DNA of 64,000 nt from Anthonomus grandis grandis (Eukaryota > Arthropoda > Insecta > Coleoptera > Curculionidae), in NCBI RefSeq assembly GCF_022605725.1, contig NC_065549.1, positions 16,468,114-16,532,113 on the forward strand. Reading direction: 5' to 3'. Numbering within the stretch: position 1 is the first letter of the stretch; each line of letters opens with the position of its first letter. The translations under genes and the position numbers were made by a program. Shown here piece by piece: positions 35,500 to 46,913 of the stretch. Under the pieces are notes generated by a model. The model saw only the letters and a list, made by a program, of their open reading frames with translations. It searched no databases and had not been told where the DNA came from.

Positions 35500-37720
35500 A
35501 TCAGTCCCTTACAACTAGTCAAGTCTCTTTGCTTTGCAATATGTCAAGTTGGAATAATGTATTGACTACTGTTAACCCACTGCATAGCTTTCATCAAATA
35601 GTATCAAACAATTTTAACACTGCTTTTCCTGTTGTCAATATTAAAAAACGAAATAGAAAACCTTGATATACTAAGGGTTTACGAGTATCTGGGAAAAATA
35701 TGCGCTTCCTTTTTTACATTAGGAAATACGCTATGAACAATGGAACATTTTTAAATTATTATAACAGATACCGCAAGATTTACAGAAACTCAATCAGAAT
35801 GGCTAAGTGGACCTACTTTCAAAGGAGGATAAATAATTCCTCCAACAGAGCAAAAGAGTCTTTAAGATTGAGAGGAAGATTTTAAATGAGCTTAGGGGTA
35901 AAAATAATGTCTTGGTTATTCCAAGTACCTTAGATTCCAATGTCCTCAATTCCTTCTACTGTGATATTGCTAGTAACCTTGCAGCCAATCTCTCACAAAA
36001 AATAGATCCCAGGAGCTATCTCAGCAATGTGGTAGTAGCCGAATCTTTCTTTTTTGCCCCCACAAGTGTAGAAGAGCTTAAACAGTTAATGGTTAATATT
36101 AAGAATAATAGTTCATCAGGTTGGGATGGGCTTTCTCTTAAAATATTTTCTGTTTTACCTCTTGTTGCTTTGCAAGTCTTGGCCGAGTCAATTAACTTTT
36201 CATTTATGTCTGGAATTTTCCCAGAGTGCTTAAAAAGAGCAATGATTGTTCCTCTTTACAAGGGTGGAGATCGCGACTGTCCTTCTAACTTTAGACCTAT
36301 AGCGTTATTGCCTACTTTAGCCAAGATAGTGGAACGGCTCGTTAAGGTGAGGATGGTTTGATTTTCAAATAGATTTGGCCTATTGAGTCTTCAGCAGTTT
36401 GGCTTTCGTGAGTCTGTGAGCACAAATGATGCTATCTTTAGCTTTCTAGAGCACCTGTACAACCGACTGAATGTTGGTGAAGTTGCAGCAGCGGTATTCT
36501 GTGACTTGTCCAAGGCATTTGACTGCATGAGTCACAGAGTGCTGCTGATGAAACTGGAGCTCTATGGTTTCAGGGGAACTGCCCTGCCCTTGAGTGGTTT
36601 CGTTCCTACTTATCAAATCGTGTCCAGGCTGTCAAATTTAATGGTGGTATGTCTAAGGAACTTAATATAAATGTGGGTGTTCCGCAAGGATCAGTACTTG
36701 GCCTTTTAATTTTTCTCATTTATGTGAACGATCTGCCACAACTGCAGGTAACTGGTGTGCCGATGATACCACCATTCTCTGGCACGACTCTGATGTTTCT
36801 CAAATGGAGGCCAATATACGTGCAGATTTGTTAAAAATAAAAGACTGTTGTGATGCAAATTTTTTGACATTTAATGTTTCCAAAACAAATATCCTTAAAT
36901 GTAATACAAATGATATATGTTTAAATAATGAAGCCATCAACATGCCACCGTTCAGTAAGTTTTTGGGTCTTTCCATAGACAAGTTCCTTAAATTTGAAGA
37001 CCATATTGTGAATGTATGTAGAAAAGTCTCATCAGGCTGCTACGCCCTAAGGGTTATTACCACCAGTCTTAATTTCTCCATCGCCAGATCTGCATACTTC
37101 GCGATTATCGAGTCGCACCTTCGATATGGAATTTGCTTTTGGGTTCATGTTCAAATTCACTTTTTAGTTCAGTGTTTGTACTCCAGAAAGGGACCATTAG
37201 ACATCTCTGTGGGGCCAAGCCTCGTGATTCATGTCGCCCGCTTTTTGTAAGTCATAATATTTTAACCCTGTGTTGTATTTTTATTTTGGAAACAGTTTGC
37301 TTAGTTTTTATAAAATATAAACAGGAACTCCACTTAGGAAGCCACTATAATACGCGACAAAACTATTTGTTGAGGCTACCCATTCCTCATTTTGAACTTG
37401 TCCGTAGCTCTATCATATATGGAGGTAGAAAGCTGTTTAATAAACTTCCACTAGAAATAAGACAACTTAAGACTGAAAAAAGCCTACGTACACGGAAGAA
37501 AATATTTCTTGCTAGTAAAGCGTACTAAACTATGTAGCACCTAAACTATGATGAATTTTTAATGATTAGCATTTAAGTATTTTTCAAAGTTTTATATAAT
37601 TTTATTTTATTTTAAATTAGTTTCTAGTTTTTATTCCTTTAATGTTACAGTCTATTGGCTTTGTCTACAACTTCTATGTTTATATTGACAATAAAGCATT
37701 TTTGAGTTTAATGAGAGAGT
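35500..37720 (+). mobile_element. jockey-like LINE, 5'-truncated, with 3' end
   Basis: Plus-strand LINE covering the whole RT and the 3' end. A polyadenylation signal AATAAA sits at 37690-37695. The reading frame is split into at least five pieces by frameshifts and one TGA at 36359. The 5' edge near 35500 lies after the endonuclease, which is absent. Confidence 0.88.
35690..37528 (+). pseudogene. jockey-like reverse transcriptase, frameshifted
   Basis: RT of the LINE, read across frames. NSSSGWDGLSLKIFSVLP (near 36110-36160) is the conserved SSGxDGLSxxLL block and GGDRDCPSNFRPIALLPTLA (near 36265-36320) the NYRPIslLp block. [15 protein letters not shown] is followed by [12 protein letters not shown] (about 36500-36535) with motif A D. 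VPQGSVLGLLIFLIYVNDL (36679-36735) is motif B. The ADD catalytic pair lies at 36759-36767 in a different frame. The thumb (FLGLSIDKFLKFEDHI, YALRVITTSLNFSIARSAYF) and a tail to 37528 follow. All catalytic residues survive, though the frame does not. Confidence 0.88.
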
Positions 37721-38700
37721 AGGTGACAAATTACTTAGGCCCATTTATTTTGTGGATTAAGGCATTAAATAGTTACTTTTTGACACAAAAGTGTAAAATG
37801 TTTTGGTTTGTCTTCAAATTTTATATATTTCCTTTTTTTGGGAATTGAGATTTATTTTTACATGGTGGTGATTATTAATGGGGATTGTGGCTACCATATT
37901 CAATGTCCTTTATTATAGTTTTTTTTAATTAATACATGTTATGATATATTATTATAATAATATACTCATGAAAACCCCCCATCTCTATATTTAGTACCAA
38001 CTTCTTTTGATAAAAAGTAATTATGTAGTCAGAAAATTGGAAGTATATTTTTTTAAATAAACTTTTACATTAAAAATCATCTGGCTGTCTATACTTTATG
38101 CCTTTAAAAGACACAAGTTTTACTTATAAAAAAAACACAATTTACATCCTGAACGTATTTATTAATTTGTTTGCCGCGTATTTAGTTATTATGCATATTA
38201 GGAGAGATTAGATAAAAATTAACAAAAATAAATGCTTATACTAAAAACTAAAAATCTTATACAAAACACTACATTTTAAGTATACTGGATCCTAAAACTA
38301 CAGTGAGGATACTAAATACTTTTATAAATTTAACCACTCTTTTGAATCTGGCCCAAAAAGTTAATACAAATTTTGTAAATTCTGTTTTTTTGCCATTGTT
38401 CTTTAGCAGTTTCTTCCATTAAAGAAGGAAACAGTTTCTCTGTTGCCGCCATGGATTCCAACTTCATCTCGCACATCAGCATATGGATTCTAAAGCATTA
38501 TATTATATATACTTTATTGTGTCGCTGAAGGACAAACAGGGGCAGTAAGCTGTAAAAAACAAAATTTTAAACTTGTTTTATTAATAAAAATATGGTTTTC
38601 TTACTATGGCAAAAAAGGGACTTTTTTCCCAGAGAATGGAAATCATACATCAATCATAAATGTATCATATCATGTTTCGGCTAAATAATACATGGATCTT
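37721..38700. other. AT-rich non-coding DNA
   Basis: No domain seen. The minus-strand end of the transposase relic below may extend into 38300-38700 in broken form. Confidence 0.4.
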
Positions 38701-39326
38701 TCTTCCTCCCAAATTTTTTTAATTTTCTTCAAATATTCTATACACCACCTGACAATTCCATTACAGCAGCTCTTTTGTTAACCATCTTAAGCTTAAATCT
38801 AAGTTTTATCAGGTATCTCCGCAAGGTTGAGACTGAGAAATGTTTGTCCCTTGCCGATAAGGTGTCTCTATGGTCAGAACCTCATTGTTTTTGTATTTAG
38901 AATACACATCTTTCCTTAGCAATTTGGCAATATCCATGTCAAGTCCCTTTGATTGTCCTGCATCTTTCCTTTTTATTCTGTCTTTAATCCTTTTTTTTAC
39001 ATGCATATTGTACTATTGGGAACCCCTGTTAAAAACGCTATTTTTTGCAAAGCACTACAATCATTTGTGAACTGAGTATCATTCCTTAGATTGTTATAGA
39101 TATTTAGATAAATTTGTTCTTTTAAAACTGCTTGATTTCCTCTGTAGCTTCTACTTCCCTTGCTTCTTTTTGCTTCCTCAATACTAGAAAATGAACTATC
39201 AGAACTATGTAAGTCTAAATCACTGCTCAGATCACTCTTATTGTTTTTATCACAAATATTATTGTCTTTCTTGTACACCCACGGTCTCCATAAGCCCGCA
39301 CAAACACTTTCCTCTTCATTTGCCAA
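38700..39326 (-). pseudogene. DNA-transposon protein relic (helix-turn-helix front)
   Basis: Minus strand. An acidic Ser/Asp-rich start (SSDLDLHSSDSSFSSIEEA) precedes KIAFLTGVPNSTI (about 39000-39045), which resembles a helix-turn-helix such as VAxxTGVSxxTV. The open frame 39006-38809 follows (KDVYSKYKNNEVLTI), then RYLIKLRFKLKMVNKR (about 38765-38815), similar to the LrxlLxkxGFkykk.n.R segment of Tc1/mariner-related insect transposases. The catalytic core is absent or unreadable. Family assignment is tentative. Confidence 0.5.
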
Positions 39327-40229
39327 ATTTTCCTGCCAATTTTTCTAGGGTCGAAACATTTTAAGGTCTTTAGGTATAATACCAAAACAAATCCACAAAC
39401 ACAAATAAAAAAACACTGTTCCTCACAGTAAAAACTGCAAAAAATTTACAGGAATACAGGCCAAATTCTAAATTCTTTACTTTCATAAACGTGTAAAAAG
39501 CATAACCGGCAAAACACATCAAATAATAACCTCACATGGCCCTCCCTCCCAACTATTAAAGGTGATAGACCCATCCAACAAGTATTTTAAAGGCGATAGA
39601 CCCATCCGTAAAGATCTCTTTAAAAACACGACGAAAATAATACAAAAACGGTCCAAAAATTTATTTGGGTACGGCCCCGTAATTCTTAAATTCAGTGGGA
39701 TAGAGAGAGATATACAATCACTTGCACAGCCTAAAGTAGGAATTGTCAGAACGCAGGTGTTCTATCTTTGTTTAATAGACTGGCTAAAAAGAGGTGACAA
39801 GTCTGTGAGTGCTGGAAGTGTTTAAAATATTTTGTAAGATGCTTGGATTTTAGTCCGCGGTCAATTTTTTGATATTATTTTCTTGTGATATTATTTTCTT
39901 TCTAAAAATTGACATTTTCGAAAGAAAAATAAAAAATAGTATAAAACATGGGGTTTTACGTATATTTAGAATGATTTCATAGATAGACAATATAAAATTT
40001 TGCCATTTAAACATATATATCATGCAACAATAAATATGACATAGGCGCACGGACTAGTTAGTGCGGCATCTGCGACACATCAAAGATTCTAATAGATCTC
40101 TGAACTGGACTTTATCTATACATTCTTTCTAAGATATGAATTTTTTAATATTCTCTTTCTTCAGGTACCTATCTGTTTCGAATGTTGCCAATCATGTTGT
40201 TCATAAAACTTTTTTGTAATATCTTGAAA
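39327..40229. other. Unassigned DNA
   Basis: Near 39560-39610 the phrase GATAGACCCATCC occurs twice in tandem. An 87-codon plus-strand frame (39562-39825) starts there but shows no recognisable domain. Confidence 0.4.
39990..40110 (-). repeat. Dispersed repeat, inverted partner of 35031-35150
   Basis: Reverse complement of the repeat at 35031-35150; best matched over 40042-40110. The two copies bracket a 5-kb block that contains the jockey LINE and the transposase relic. Confidence 0.7.
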
Positions 40230-42300
40230 CAGCTCTACTGGGCTTTTTCCAAAAAAAGTGCGTAGGTTCTGCACACTGATGTTCTTCTTCTTCCGGACCT
40301 TCTCTTACTTAATACCTTACCGTGTATTATGGTTTGCACTAGTAGAAAGTATCGATATTTATTCCTCATCATATACCCCAGATATTCAAATTTCTTTTTT
40401 TTTTATGGTGTTCATTAATTGTATATCTTTTTTCATTCTCCTTAGCACTTTTATATTTGTAGCTATACAGCCACATCTCAAATACTTCCAAATTTTTAGT
40501 GCCGGAGTGTTTAGGACACCATACAATAAAACAGTAACAGACATTTTAAGTACCTTACTTTCGTTTTAAGATATCTGTTGTGACTTTTTAAGATGACACT
40601 CATTTTGTGAAATACCCTCTTTACTTTTCCTATACGACAACTTATTTCTTGTGCACTGTCCCATTGCTCATTTATAATTGTTCTAAGTATATAGTATATA
40701 ATAAGGTAGCAATATTGTTAAACACGTTTAATTTGTGTTCTATTAATATATAGGTCTATACATCTCCAATTATATTTGTTTTGCGGATGATCATTTGTTT
40801 CTTTTTCTTTCCATTATCATTAAGATTATATTGTTGACTGTACTGCCTGATATTGTTCATTAACCTTTGTAGTGCCTCCAAGCTATGACCATGGTATCGT
40901 CGGCATATCGAATACTATTCAATCTGATTCTGTTCAAAAGGATACATTCTTCAACTTTTTTAAGGGCTTCATTGATTTTTTTTTCGGAATATAAGTTTAA
41001 TATCAAAGACGAGATAACACATCTCTGTATGACCCCACCTTATATTTTCATCTGTTAGGTTCGATGTCCATCAAGTCTTAAGCATACTGTCTGATTCCAG
41101 TAGAAATTTAAAATGAATCTGATATCTTAATCGTTCAAGCCGGCCTCTTCCACGATATTAATCATTTTATCACATGTTTTCAACGCGATTAAATGCTTTT
41201 TCATAATCGATTAGACAGACGTAGTCAGTAAAGAGTACGTCTTTGATTTCAACTGTATTAACAACACCAAATTTGTTTTCGGATATCTGTTCTTCGCATT
41301 TGTTGTAAATTCTCCTATAGATGATTTTAGGAAAGTCATTTTTCGGGTATATTTCTAGAGTTATCGATTCTGTTGAAGATGTTGGTAATCCAGGCTATTT
41401 CTTCATTATCTAATAGCTTAAGAAATTCAACGTCTATGTTGTGTGGTCTAACTGGTTTTTAAAATTGTATTTAATTAATTGCTAGCTTCTTCTGACAGTA
41501 AGTACGTGACCTCCGGTCTTTGATCCTTAGAAAGCCTCTCTAAGTATGACTTCCACCTGTTTTTCAGATCATGTTTGCCAATGATAATATTTCTATTTGT
41601 GTCTATAATCTTCGTAACTTGTCGCTTTTTAAATGTTCCAGTTGTCTCTTTTATTTTTTTGTGTAGGTTAAAGCTGTCATGTCTAGCCTGCAGTATTTTT
41701 ATTTCTGCGCACCTCTCTGCTGCTTCTTTTTCTTTGCCTTTTCTAATATTTTTATTAATTTATGTGTTGATCTTTTCATACACTTCTTTATTACTTTTAT
41801 GTAGTCTTCTTTGTTCCATTAGTTTTAAAATTTCATTTTAAAATCCATGATTTTTTTTTTTGAATTTCTTTACTGTTTTTAAAAATTCTTTCTTTGTTGA
41901 ATTTCTTATCTTTATTCTTGGTATATTTGTTTATTTCCGTCTGCATGTCATTCACCTCTTTTAATTGTTTTACCTTTGCGTTAATGTATTCGCTTAGTTA
42001 TTCACTTGTTTCACTCTTATAACTCCTACTAGAGTTATATGATCTGATTCAATGTCCACCTCAGGATATATTTTAATTAAATTAAAGCAGTTTTTGAGCC
42101 TCTTACATACGTTATCTGACATATAGTCAGTTTGGTTACGGACAATGTTACTAGGTATATCTGATCGGGGGAGATTTGCTCCGTGGCGTCTTCCCCAAAC
42201 ACAAGGGGGACACAATTGGATAATTGTGTCTATGATGTCGGTGCACTGAATAATTCTTCCCTTGAAGAACCAATTGTAATCTAATAAATGAAACACATTT
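40230..42300 (-). mobile_element. APE-type LINE, endonuclease to C-terminus, decayed
   Basis: Minus-strand LINE of the same broad family as 1-2790. The endonuclease end is at 42296-41994: PPCVWGRRHGANLPRSDIPS and IESDHITLVGVIRVK (the SDH motif). A linker follows, KNRWKSYLERLSKDQRPEVT (about 41500-41570), then VEFLKLLDNEEIAWITNIFN (about 41370-41430). RT motif A reads CLIDYEKAFNRV (about 41185-41220) and an intact YADDTMV sits at about 40886-40906. The C-terminal YLGYMMRNKYR..GRRRTS region ends at about 40265. Frames are broken many times. Confidence 0.8.
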
Positions 42301-43254
42301 ATTTTCTAAATATGTACTATTAGTAGTCACAGGAACTTGGAATAACAGTAATTGGGTAGACTTAAATTACCACTTTTTCCGCTGTCTCTATGCAGTCTCT
42401 ATAAACTGTCTCTTACCACTTGTACTAACTCTACTTTTTTTACACTTGCTACTTTCATTGATTTTATTACACTCACTAATTTCATTCCTTAAAAAACTAA
42501 CAACAGTTTATTTATGTCTATAATTATAGGTTAACCAGTTACCATACGTCAACTTCACACCAACTAATGACGACCGGGAACGTTTTTATGTAATTAGTAA
42601 AATATTTAAAGAGTTTAGAGAGTGTGATAAACCTGCACTAGGTTACCACTATTATTGACAATACTTGTAGGGCAAAATAAGGAGTTAGAGAGAGAGAGAA
42701 CTATTTTGGGCATTAGAGGTTAAACAGAGGACAATGAGCAACTTTTCGCGAGGTCGGGAGCTCTACGAACGCTTTAGGGCAACGACCACTACTCGACTGA
42801 TCCCCTTCCCCAGTTTATTGGGCTTTACGCTTGCGGTGTCAGTGTCAGCGGTTACCGAGAACAGTGGCCCCTTCAAAGCTACCATGAGCTGCCAGAGGGC
42901 ACCCGATAATTCTAGATTTTTAGACGCAATATAATTATAAACTAACATCGAGCAGAACGAGAAAATAAATAAACTGTTGGGAGATTTATTTCCCAAGAGT
43001 ATCGGCTAGAGACTTCCATGAATACCTATAGTCTTTTCTTTAAAAATTTGTAGAGTGACTTTAATACAACTAATTCGTTGTTTTCTGCCAATGTTTTAAG
43101 CCTGTCTTCTCTACTACTTTTTAGAATACGTTCATATTTTGAGGAGGAGCTTTTTACTCGAAATAACATTGCCCTATTAGATATTGAAATAAAATTAGAT
43201 ACTATACTACTACTAATATGCCTTGCAACTATTATCTTAATAGTTGCCGATTTT
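42301..43254. other. Unexplained block with a GC-richer core
   Basis: 42530-43000 is noticeably less AT-rich than its surroundings and contains a (GA)n run at 42688-42701. Open frames exist on both strands (66 codons plus, 77 codons minus) without a recognisable domain. An old LTR or a piece of an unknown repeat is possible, but no TG..CA boundary pair could be placed. Confidence 0.4.
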
Positions 43255-43261
43255 GGCCGAT

Positions 43262-44606
43262 TTTGAGGCCAAAAATGGGCATCAAAAATGCCATATCTCG
43301 GCTATCGTAAAAGCTACGACCTTGCGGATAATCTCGTTGGATTCAGAATGATGAAACTAAGACAAAACCGTTAGAATTTTCCCGATAGCTCCCATAGAAA
43401 CCGAGATATCGACCTTCAAAATTTGGAATTTTTCATTTTTCGGGTATACCTCCCCGTATCGAAATTTTTTAGCAAAAATTGATTTTTTTCGAAATCAAAC
43501 TAAGTATACCAGCGTCTTATTTTGATCATCTAGATTACAAAAACACCGGGTTATGACAGGATCCGAGCAGAACTAAGGGAATGAGAGCACTTTGAAAATC
43601 CTGAAAAACTCATTTTCGACGTCCGATTGCCAAAAATGGGCATCAAAAATGCCATATCTCGGCTATCGAAAAGGCTACGACCTTGCAGATGGTCTCGTTG
43701 GATTCAGAATGACGAAACTATTATAAAACCGTTGTAATTTTCCCGATAGCTCCCATAGAAGCCAAGATATCGACCTTCAAAGTTTGGAATTTTTCGTTTT
43801 TCGGGTATACCTCCCCGTATCGAAATTTTTCAGCAAAAATTGATTTTTTTCGAAATCAAACTAAGTATACCAGCGTCTTATTCTGATCATCTAGATTACG
43901 AAAACACCGGGTTATGACAGGATCCGAGCAGAACTAAGGGAATGAGAACACTTTGAAAATCCTGAAAAGTCGTTTTCGACGTCCGTTTTTGAGGCCAAAA
44001 ATGGACATAAAAAGCGCCATATCTCGGCTATCGTAAAAGCTACGACCTTGCAGATAATCTCGTTGGATTCAGAATGACGAAACTAAAAGAAAACCGTTGG
44101 ACTTTTCCCGATAGCTCCCATAGAAGCCGAGATATCGACCTTCAAAGTTTGGAATTTTTCATTTTTCGGGTATACCTCCCCGTATCGAAATTTTTCAGCA
44201 AAAATTGATTTTTTCCGAAATCAAACTAAGTATACCAGCATCTTATTCTGATCATCTAGATTACGAAAACACCGGGTTATGACAGGATCCGAGCAGAACT
44301 AAGGGAATGAAAACACTTTGAAAATCCTGAAAAGTCGTTTTTGACGTCCGATTTTGAGGCCAAAAATGGGCATCAAAAACGCCATATCTCGGCTATCGTA
44401 AAAGCTACGACCTTACAGATAATCTCGTTGGATTCAGAATGACGAAACTAAGAGAAAACCGTTGGACTTTTCCCGCTAGCCCCATAGAAGCCGAGATATC
44501 GACCTTCAAAGTTTGGAATTTTTCGTTTTTCGGGTATACCTCCCCGTATCGAAATTTTTCAGCAAAAATTGATTTTTTTCGAAATTAAATTAAGTATACA
44601 ACTCTA
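43262..44606. repeat. Satellite array, about 3.7 units of ~363 bp
   Basis: Four near-identical units. The landmark CCAAAAATGGG(C/A)CAT starts near 43269, 43630, 43995 and 44360, giving spacings of 361, 365 and 365 bp. Each unit contains ATATCTCGGCTATCG and, further on, CCGATAGCTCCCATAG with CCGAGATATCG, so inverted versions of the same words occur within a unit. The last unit stops near 44606 after the GATTTTTTTCGAAAT word. Units differ by scattered point changes and small indels such as the missing TTTTGAGG at the second start. Confidence 0.95.
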
Positions 44607-45819
44607 TATTTCAGGTTTTTAGTTGATGTTCTCAAATAAAATACTGTAACTCCTTTATTGTCTATACTGCCTACTTCTAGCCATCTCATCTCGGTTATTC
44701 CCCTCATTCTCTTCAGTTTTGCATGGCATTTTTAGTTTTTTTCTGCTTTTACCATGCTTTTAATTTTTTTTTTCTACGGTAACTCAGAACCTTCTCCACC
44801 GGAGATTCGAACAGAAGACTTACTCCAAAATTATATTTATTTATAGTTTTGAATATTGTTATAGATGTTTTCTTCTAATCTAGTAGGATCCTTAAGATTC
44901 CGCTACATTAAAGATCCCTTAGGATTTTTTTATGAAAATATATAACAAAACAAGATTTAATCAACTTAAGAAATAACTTATAATATATATTAATAAAACC
45001 AGAACCCTAGAGATCAGAATGTAGTAAATATTCCTAGTAGTTTAAAAAAAATATCTTTTAATTATAATTCTTTATATAACTATAAAAAAATAGCACCAAA
45101 AAATAGGGTTTAAAATTAGCACAGAATGTAATAAACATTTTTTACAACCATTATTCCAATAATGTGCTAAAACAATCTTAGACAACCATTAAAAAACATA
45201 ATCTGTGTTTTGTATATCTAGCTATTTTTTGTTATGCCTTATTTATTACATATGGTAGGATCTCAGAGTATATCTCATCTAATAAATAAAAAAATAATAA
45301 TATGCCAATCAATAAAATGCAATATAAAACTAATTTAGCATTTCTTGTTAAAATCAATTTATCTTTAATATCCAAAGAAAGTTGTTGATTATGTTTCTAT
45401 GAAAAATAAAATGTCACTTTTTCAGAGTGATAAAGCTACTTTTTTAGGAAACAAATAACGATGGAATAGCAACTAAGGTACATGTTGTTCTCATTATATC
45501 CTATCGCAATCTGCGTTGTATAAAAGATAATGAAAATAACTGGCGAAGCATAAAAATGTAAATATTGCATTTTACGTTCAGGGATCATTATTATTTTTAT
45601 AAGGCTGTAAAAGTGCATGATCAGAGCTCATTTTTAAACATGAAGGCAGCGAACGCCCATCGATTTTATAGCTTTTCCAGCCCTCGATATTGTTATTATA
45701 AGCATAACCGTTTACTCTACCGAGAAAATGTGATCCGTTTGTACCCAGATGCCCTGTAGCCTTTTTTTTATTTTTAAGAGTTTTTGCATTGAAACCTAAA
45801 AATCACTTTTTCTTTACAG
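44607..45819. other. Presumed intron or upstream DNA of the ZP gene
   Basis: No exon recognised. A polypyrimidine stretch and CTTTACAG acceptor end at 45819. Confidence 0.4.
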
Positions 45820-46031
45820 TTACTCCGGAAATCCTATGTACACGTGACCAGATGCGTGTAGAAATCCCTCTACAACCAGAAACTAAAAGTATCTACATAC
45901 AAGGATTACGAGATTATCCTGATCCCGCATGTCGACCCCATACAGACCCAACAGGGAAATTAGCAGTTTTAGAACTAGATTTAAACGATGTCTACCGATG
46001 TGCTGTAACTAGAATCGTTAACAAGCAAACC
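45820..46031 (+). CDS. ZP-domain protein, exon A (start of ZP-N)
   Basis: Internal coding exon of a zona pellucida domain protein; in insects such proteins are mostly secreted or membrane-anchored apical matrix and cuticle organisers. Acceptor TTTCTTTACAG ends at 45819 and donor GTAAGT begins at 46032. The exon opens with two bases finishing a codon, then TPEILCTRDQMRVEIPL, GLRDYPDPACRPHTDP, KLAVLELDLNDVYRCAVTRI and VNKQT, 70 full codons. Three ZP-N cysteines are visible (CTRD, ACRP, RCAV) and the fourth is in exon B. An in-frame ATG at 45789 lies before the acceptor and is not needed. It ends in phase 0, matching exon B. I do not recognise the precise family member. Confidence 0.85.
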
Positions 46032-46913
46032 GTAAGTTATTTATATAAAGGGAAAGAAAACATTAAGCGATTTTCCCTTTATAATGCATCACTTATCTGG
46101 ACCCCGATGGTAAACATAAGAGCCGAAAACATAATACCGCGCATAAAACCGAAATTTTAGGTCGATTTCAGGCAAATTTTCGGGTATTTGTCTAGTAATG
46201 GGATCCCGGCAAGAAGCAGGCTTGACGTCGCAAAAGCTTTACGTCAACCGAGGTCCGTTTAATGAGGGTTGGAAGTCTGAGGGTGAAACGTCGTGAACCA
46301 GATGTTTTGATATATTGATTAAAGGGAAAAAGTATATTTGGAATATCGATTATGACGTAAAAGCGGGTGGAATCTAAGATTTTATATTTATAAAGAGAAA
46401 AGAGCTTTATCAACAATGAACAAAATTTAAATGGTTTTAACAATATTCTTTAATAAGGGTACAGAAGCATCGCAAAGCTGATGATTTAATAAAGAAGAGA
46501 AAGCATATTTAATATTTAGAGATTATGATGTAGAATCTGATGAAATCTATGATTTTAGTTCGGGTATTTTTTAATGGTTAAGTTGTAAGGAAAATAAAAC
46601 ATTTTTTTGTTCGATAAGTTTGATACCCCTGTAGATATTTTTCTAAAATTAATAAATTGCCATTAGATAGACATACACTGCTGCTAACGGCGTTCATCCG
46701 AGCTTTGACTTAAATATTTTTTAAAAAGAAAACGGTACGCTACTGGTTTTTCTTTTAATAAAACAATTTGATTTTTTTTTATAACGCCAAAATCGAATTA
46801 TGCTAATTACGTACCAATAATTTGTTTAAATATTATTATTATTAATATTATTATTATTGTTTTTGTAAAGCACCGAATTTACAATCGGGTTTTTAATTAC
46901 TCGGTAAATTATT

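Noticed and set aside
41575..41841. Hydrophobic 88-codon plus-strand frame as a membrane protein
   Set aside because: It is T-rich sequence antisense to the LINE at 40230-42300; hydrophobicity follows from base composition.
42734..42996. Overlapping open frames on both strands as a small gene
   Set aside because: No start context, splice signals or recognisable domain support either; recorded only as an unexplained block.
43262..44606. Regular repeats as a CRISPR array
   Set aside because: Units are ~363 bp and homogeneous throughout, with no short repeat/spacer alternation, and the DNA is eukaryotic; it is a satellite.
45789..45821. ATG at 45789 as the start of the ZP protein
   Set aside because: It lies before a good CTTTACAG acceptor and would give no signal peptide; an upstream exon is more likely.
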